NCBI GenBank assembly: GCA_947632025.1
Contig: CANRNN010000001.1
Span: forward strand, 1 to 64,000
Reading direction: 5' to 3'
DNA from: an uncultured Clostridia bacterium
Lineage (GTDB): Bacteria > Bacillota > Clostridia > Oscillospirales > Ruminococcaceae
DNA length: 64,000 nt
Shown: positions 62,793 through 64,000 of the stretch, one piece after another
How positions within the stretch are numbered: position 1 is the first letter of the stretch
How the letters are laid out: each line of letters opens with the position of its first letter
Notes under the pieces: model-generated
The model's input: the letters and a program-made list of their open reading frames with translations, nothing else
The model's database searches: none
Told to the model about the DNA's origin: nothing
Translations under genes and position numbers: made by a program

Positions 62793-63704
62793 TTACTTTT
62801 CGGGAGCCATCAAGCGCACCATAACCGCTTTCTGAGCGTGCAGACGGTTCTCTGCCTCATCGAATATTTCGGCAGCGTGCTGCTCGAAAACCTTTGCAGT
62901 TATTTCTTCCTCACGATGAGCGGGCAAGCAGTGCAATACCATTGCGTCGCCCTTTGCAAGTTTCATAATATCGTCGTTTATCTGGTAGCCCTTGAATGCT
63001 ATCTTGCGTTTTTCAGCTTCGGATTCCTGTCCCATAGAAGCCCACACGTCGGTAAAGAGAACGTCCGCGTCGGCAGCCGCCTCCTTGGGATCTGTGACGA
63101 GTTTGAAATTCTTGTATTCTTTAGCGAATTCGAGTACTTTCGCGTCAGGACGGTAATCTTCAGGGCAGGCAAGTGAAACGTTCATACCGACTTTCAGACA
63201 GCCGACTGTAAGGGAATTCGCCATATTGTTTCCATCGCCGATATAGCACATATTAAGCCCTTCGAGTTTGTTTTTATATTCACGGACGGTTTGCAGATCG
63301 GCTAAAACCTGACACGGGTGACAGAAATCGGTAAGTCCGTTGATTATCGGAATATTGCCGTATTCAGCGAGATTCTCAACCTCACTCTGCTCGAAAGTGC
63401 GGATCATAATTCCGTTGAGGTAACGCGAGAGGACACGAGCCGTATCCTGAACAGGCTCTCCGCGTCCTATCTGAAGTTCCTTTGAGGAGAGAAACAGCGC
63501 GTGACCTCCGAGCTGATACATTCCTGTTTCAAACGAAACACGGGTACGAGTGGACGCTTTCTGGAATATCATTCCGAGCGTCATTCCTTTAAGAATGTTG
63601 TGGGGAATGCCGTGCTTCTGCTCGTATTTGAGCTGATCGGCACGGTTTAAGATGTCGATGATTTCCTCGGTCGAAAGATCGAGAAGTTTTAATAAATGCT
63701 TCAT
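62793..63704 (-). CDS. argF: Ornithine carbamoyltransferase
   Basis: A 303-residue enzyme joining carbamoyl phosphate to ornithine to give citrulline in arginine synthesis. FQKASTRTRVSFE is the carbamoyl-phosphate site, DFCHPCQVLADLQT and HCLPAHREEEI the ornithine-side motifs. GAAAGGA precedes the ATG. It lies 20 bp after a small membrane protein gene on the same strand. No other arg gene is in the window, so an anabolic versus deiminase-pathway role is judged from length only. Confidence 0.95.
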   Translation of the reverse strand: MKHLLKLLDLSTEEIIDILNRADQLKYEQKHGIPHNILKGMTLGMIFQKASTRTRVSFETGMYQLGGHALFLSSKELQIGRGEPVQDTARVLSRYLNGIMIRTFEQSEVENLAEYGNIPIINGLTDFCHPCQVLADLQTVREYKNKLEGLNMCYIGDGNNMANSLTVGCLKVGMNVSLACPEDYRPDAKVLEFAKEYKNFKLVTDPKEAAADADVLFTDVWASMGQESEAEKRKIAFKGYQINDDIMKLAKGDAMVLHCLPAHREEEITAKVFEQHAAEIFDEAENRLHAQKAVMVRLMAPEK

Positions 63705-63724
63705 AATTATTTCCTTTCGTATGA

Positions 63725-63985
63725 TTATTTTGTTGTCTGAATAACACAGTAGGTAAACGCGGCAGGGAAGAGGATAATGAGAATATCCCCGAAACTGAAT
63801 CCGCTCTTAAAGCTGAAAAACAGCGACACAAGCGCGAGGACAGTCACACATATTCCCGAAATAAAAGCGGGTTTGCGGGCTTTTTCCTTGTTGAATATCG
63901 TGAGCATCGCTCCGTAAAATCCCATTGCCGCAAACGCGAACGAAGTTAAAAGAAGTCCCAGAAGATTTCCGAGAAAGCCCATCAT
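63725..63985 (-). CDS. Small membrane protein, possibly 5'-partial at the window edge
   Basis: An 86-residue protein (as far as seen) with three hydrophobic segments (LGLLLTSFAFAAMGFYGAML, ISGICVTVLALVSLFFSF, DILIILFPAAFTYCVI). The frame is open beyond the ATG to the window end and no clear ribosome site precedes that ATG, so the true start may lie outside. Not recognised. It is upstream of argF by 20 bp. Confidence 0.6.
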   Translation of the reverse strand: MMGFLGNLLGLLLTSFAFAAMGFYGAMLTIFNKEKARKPAFISGICVTVLALVSLFFSFKSGFSFGDILIILFPAAFTYCVIQTTK

Positions 63986-64000
63986 ACCGCCGCTTCGGAT

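Noticed and set aside
1-64000. CRISPR arrays, tRNA and rRNA genes
   Set aside because: No regularly spaced direct repeats, no tRNA acceptor or TPsiC patterns and no rRNA sequence were noticed by eye; a model search (tRNAscan, Infernal) would be decisive.

Overview
The window looks like chromosome from a low-to-mid GC Gram-positive anaerobe of the class Clostridia. Oscillospirales/Ruminococcaceae is my best guess, but no rRNA is present to prove it. The reasons are strong GGAGG-type ribosome binding sites, sigma-A promoters with 17-bp spacers, a PolC-type DNA polymerase III, SpoVT, an MEP isoprenoid cluster next to polC, a short HisG paired with HisZ, an L-box lysine riboswitch, and a TnpX-like large serine recombinase with a TnpW-like partner.

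Layout. (1) 1-4750 is accessory DNA in decay: an internally deleted hsdM remnant, then a degraded mobile element (sigma-region-4-like regulator, RecA/RepA-like ATPase, TnpW-like protein, serine recombinase cut off in its C-terminal part). (2) 4750-9510 holds a frameshifted DUF554 gene, three unrecognised orphan proteins, and a stress or spore-coat type pair (SDR dehydrogenase and manganese catalase). (3) 9670-14560 is a lysine-riboswitch operon: asd-dapA-dapB, a free-standing double-ACT protein, an MscS channel and a small orphan. (4) 14577-18585 has stand-alone trpB, spoVT and an ECF sigma/anti-sigma pair. (5) 18620-23250 encodes two exported cell-wall proteins (a GHL10-type lipoprotein and a GHL10-like/amidase_3 fusion), followed by alr on the other strand. 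(6) 24460-32260 is a mixed metabolic stretch: LCP-like protein, LUD-domain protein, ROK kinase, ilvD, M50 protease, AIM24-like protein, glgA and a DUF2871 protein.

(7) 32280-44180 is a long same-strand run: hom, then the conserved translation/envelope/replication block pyrH-frr-uppS-cdsA-dxr-rseP-ispG-polC. Most junctions overlap or nearly touch. (8) 44246-52913 is the histidine operon hisZGDBHAF...I...E. Three non-histidine genes (DinB-like, DUF4253, a membrane protein) sit inside it, and no hisC is present. (9) 53000-60370 carries fba, a three-gene locus with a membrane-anchored PstS-like protein but no transporter, tyrA, three genes of mostly unknown role, pepF, and an AT-rich protein that resembles a degenerate histidine kinase. 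(10) 60400-64000 has a candidate short leader RNA, an OmpR-type two-component system, and argF with a small membrane protein on the minus strand.

Most of the window is ordinary core metabolism. The parts with most room for novelty are the free-standing ACT protein and MscS channel under the lysine riboswitch, the kinase-like protein and leader RNA before the two-component system, the PstS-like three-gene locus, the LCP-like protein lacking the usual IPRD motif, the GHL10/amidase pair facing an ECF sigma locus, and the guest genes in the his operon. I did not find a clear, complete and wholly new system. No CRISPR array, rRNA or tRNA gene was seen by eye.
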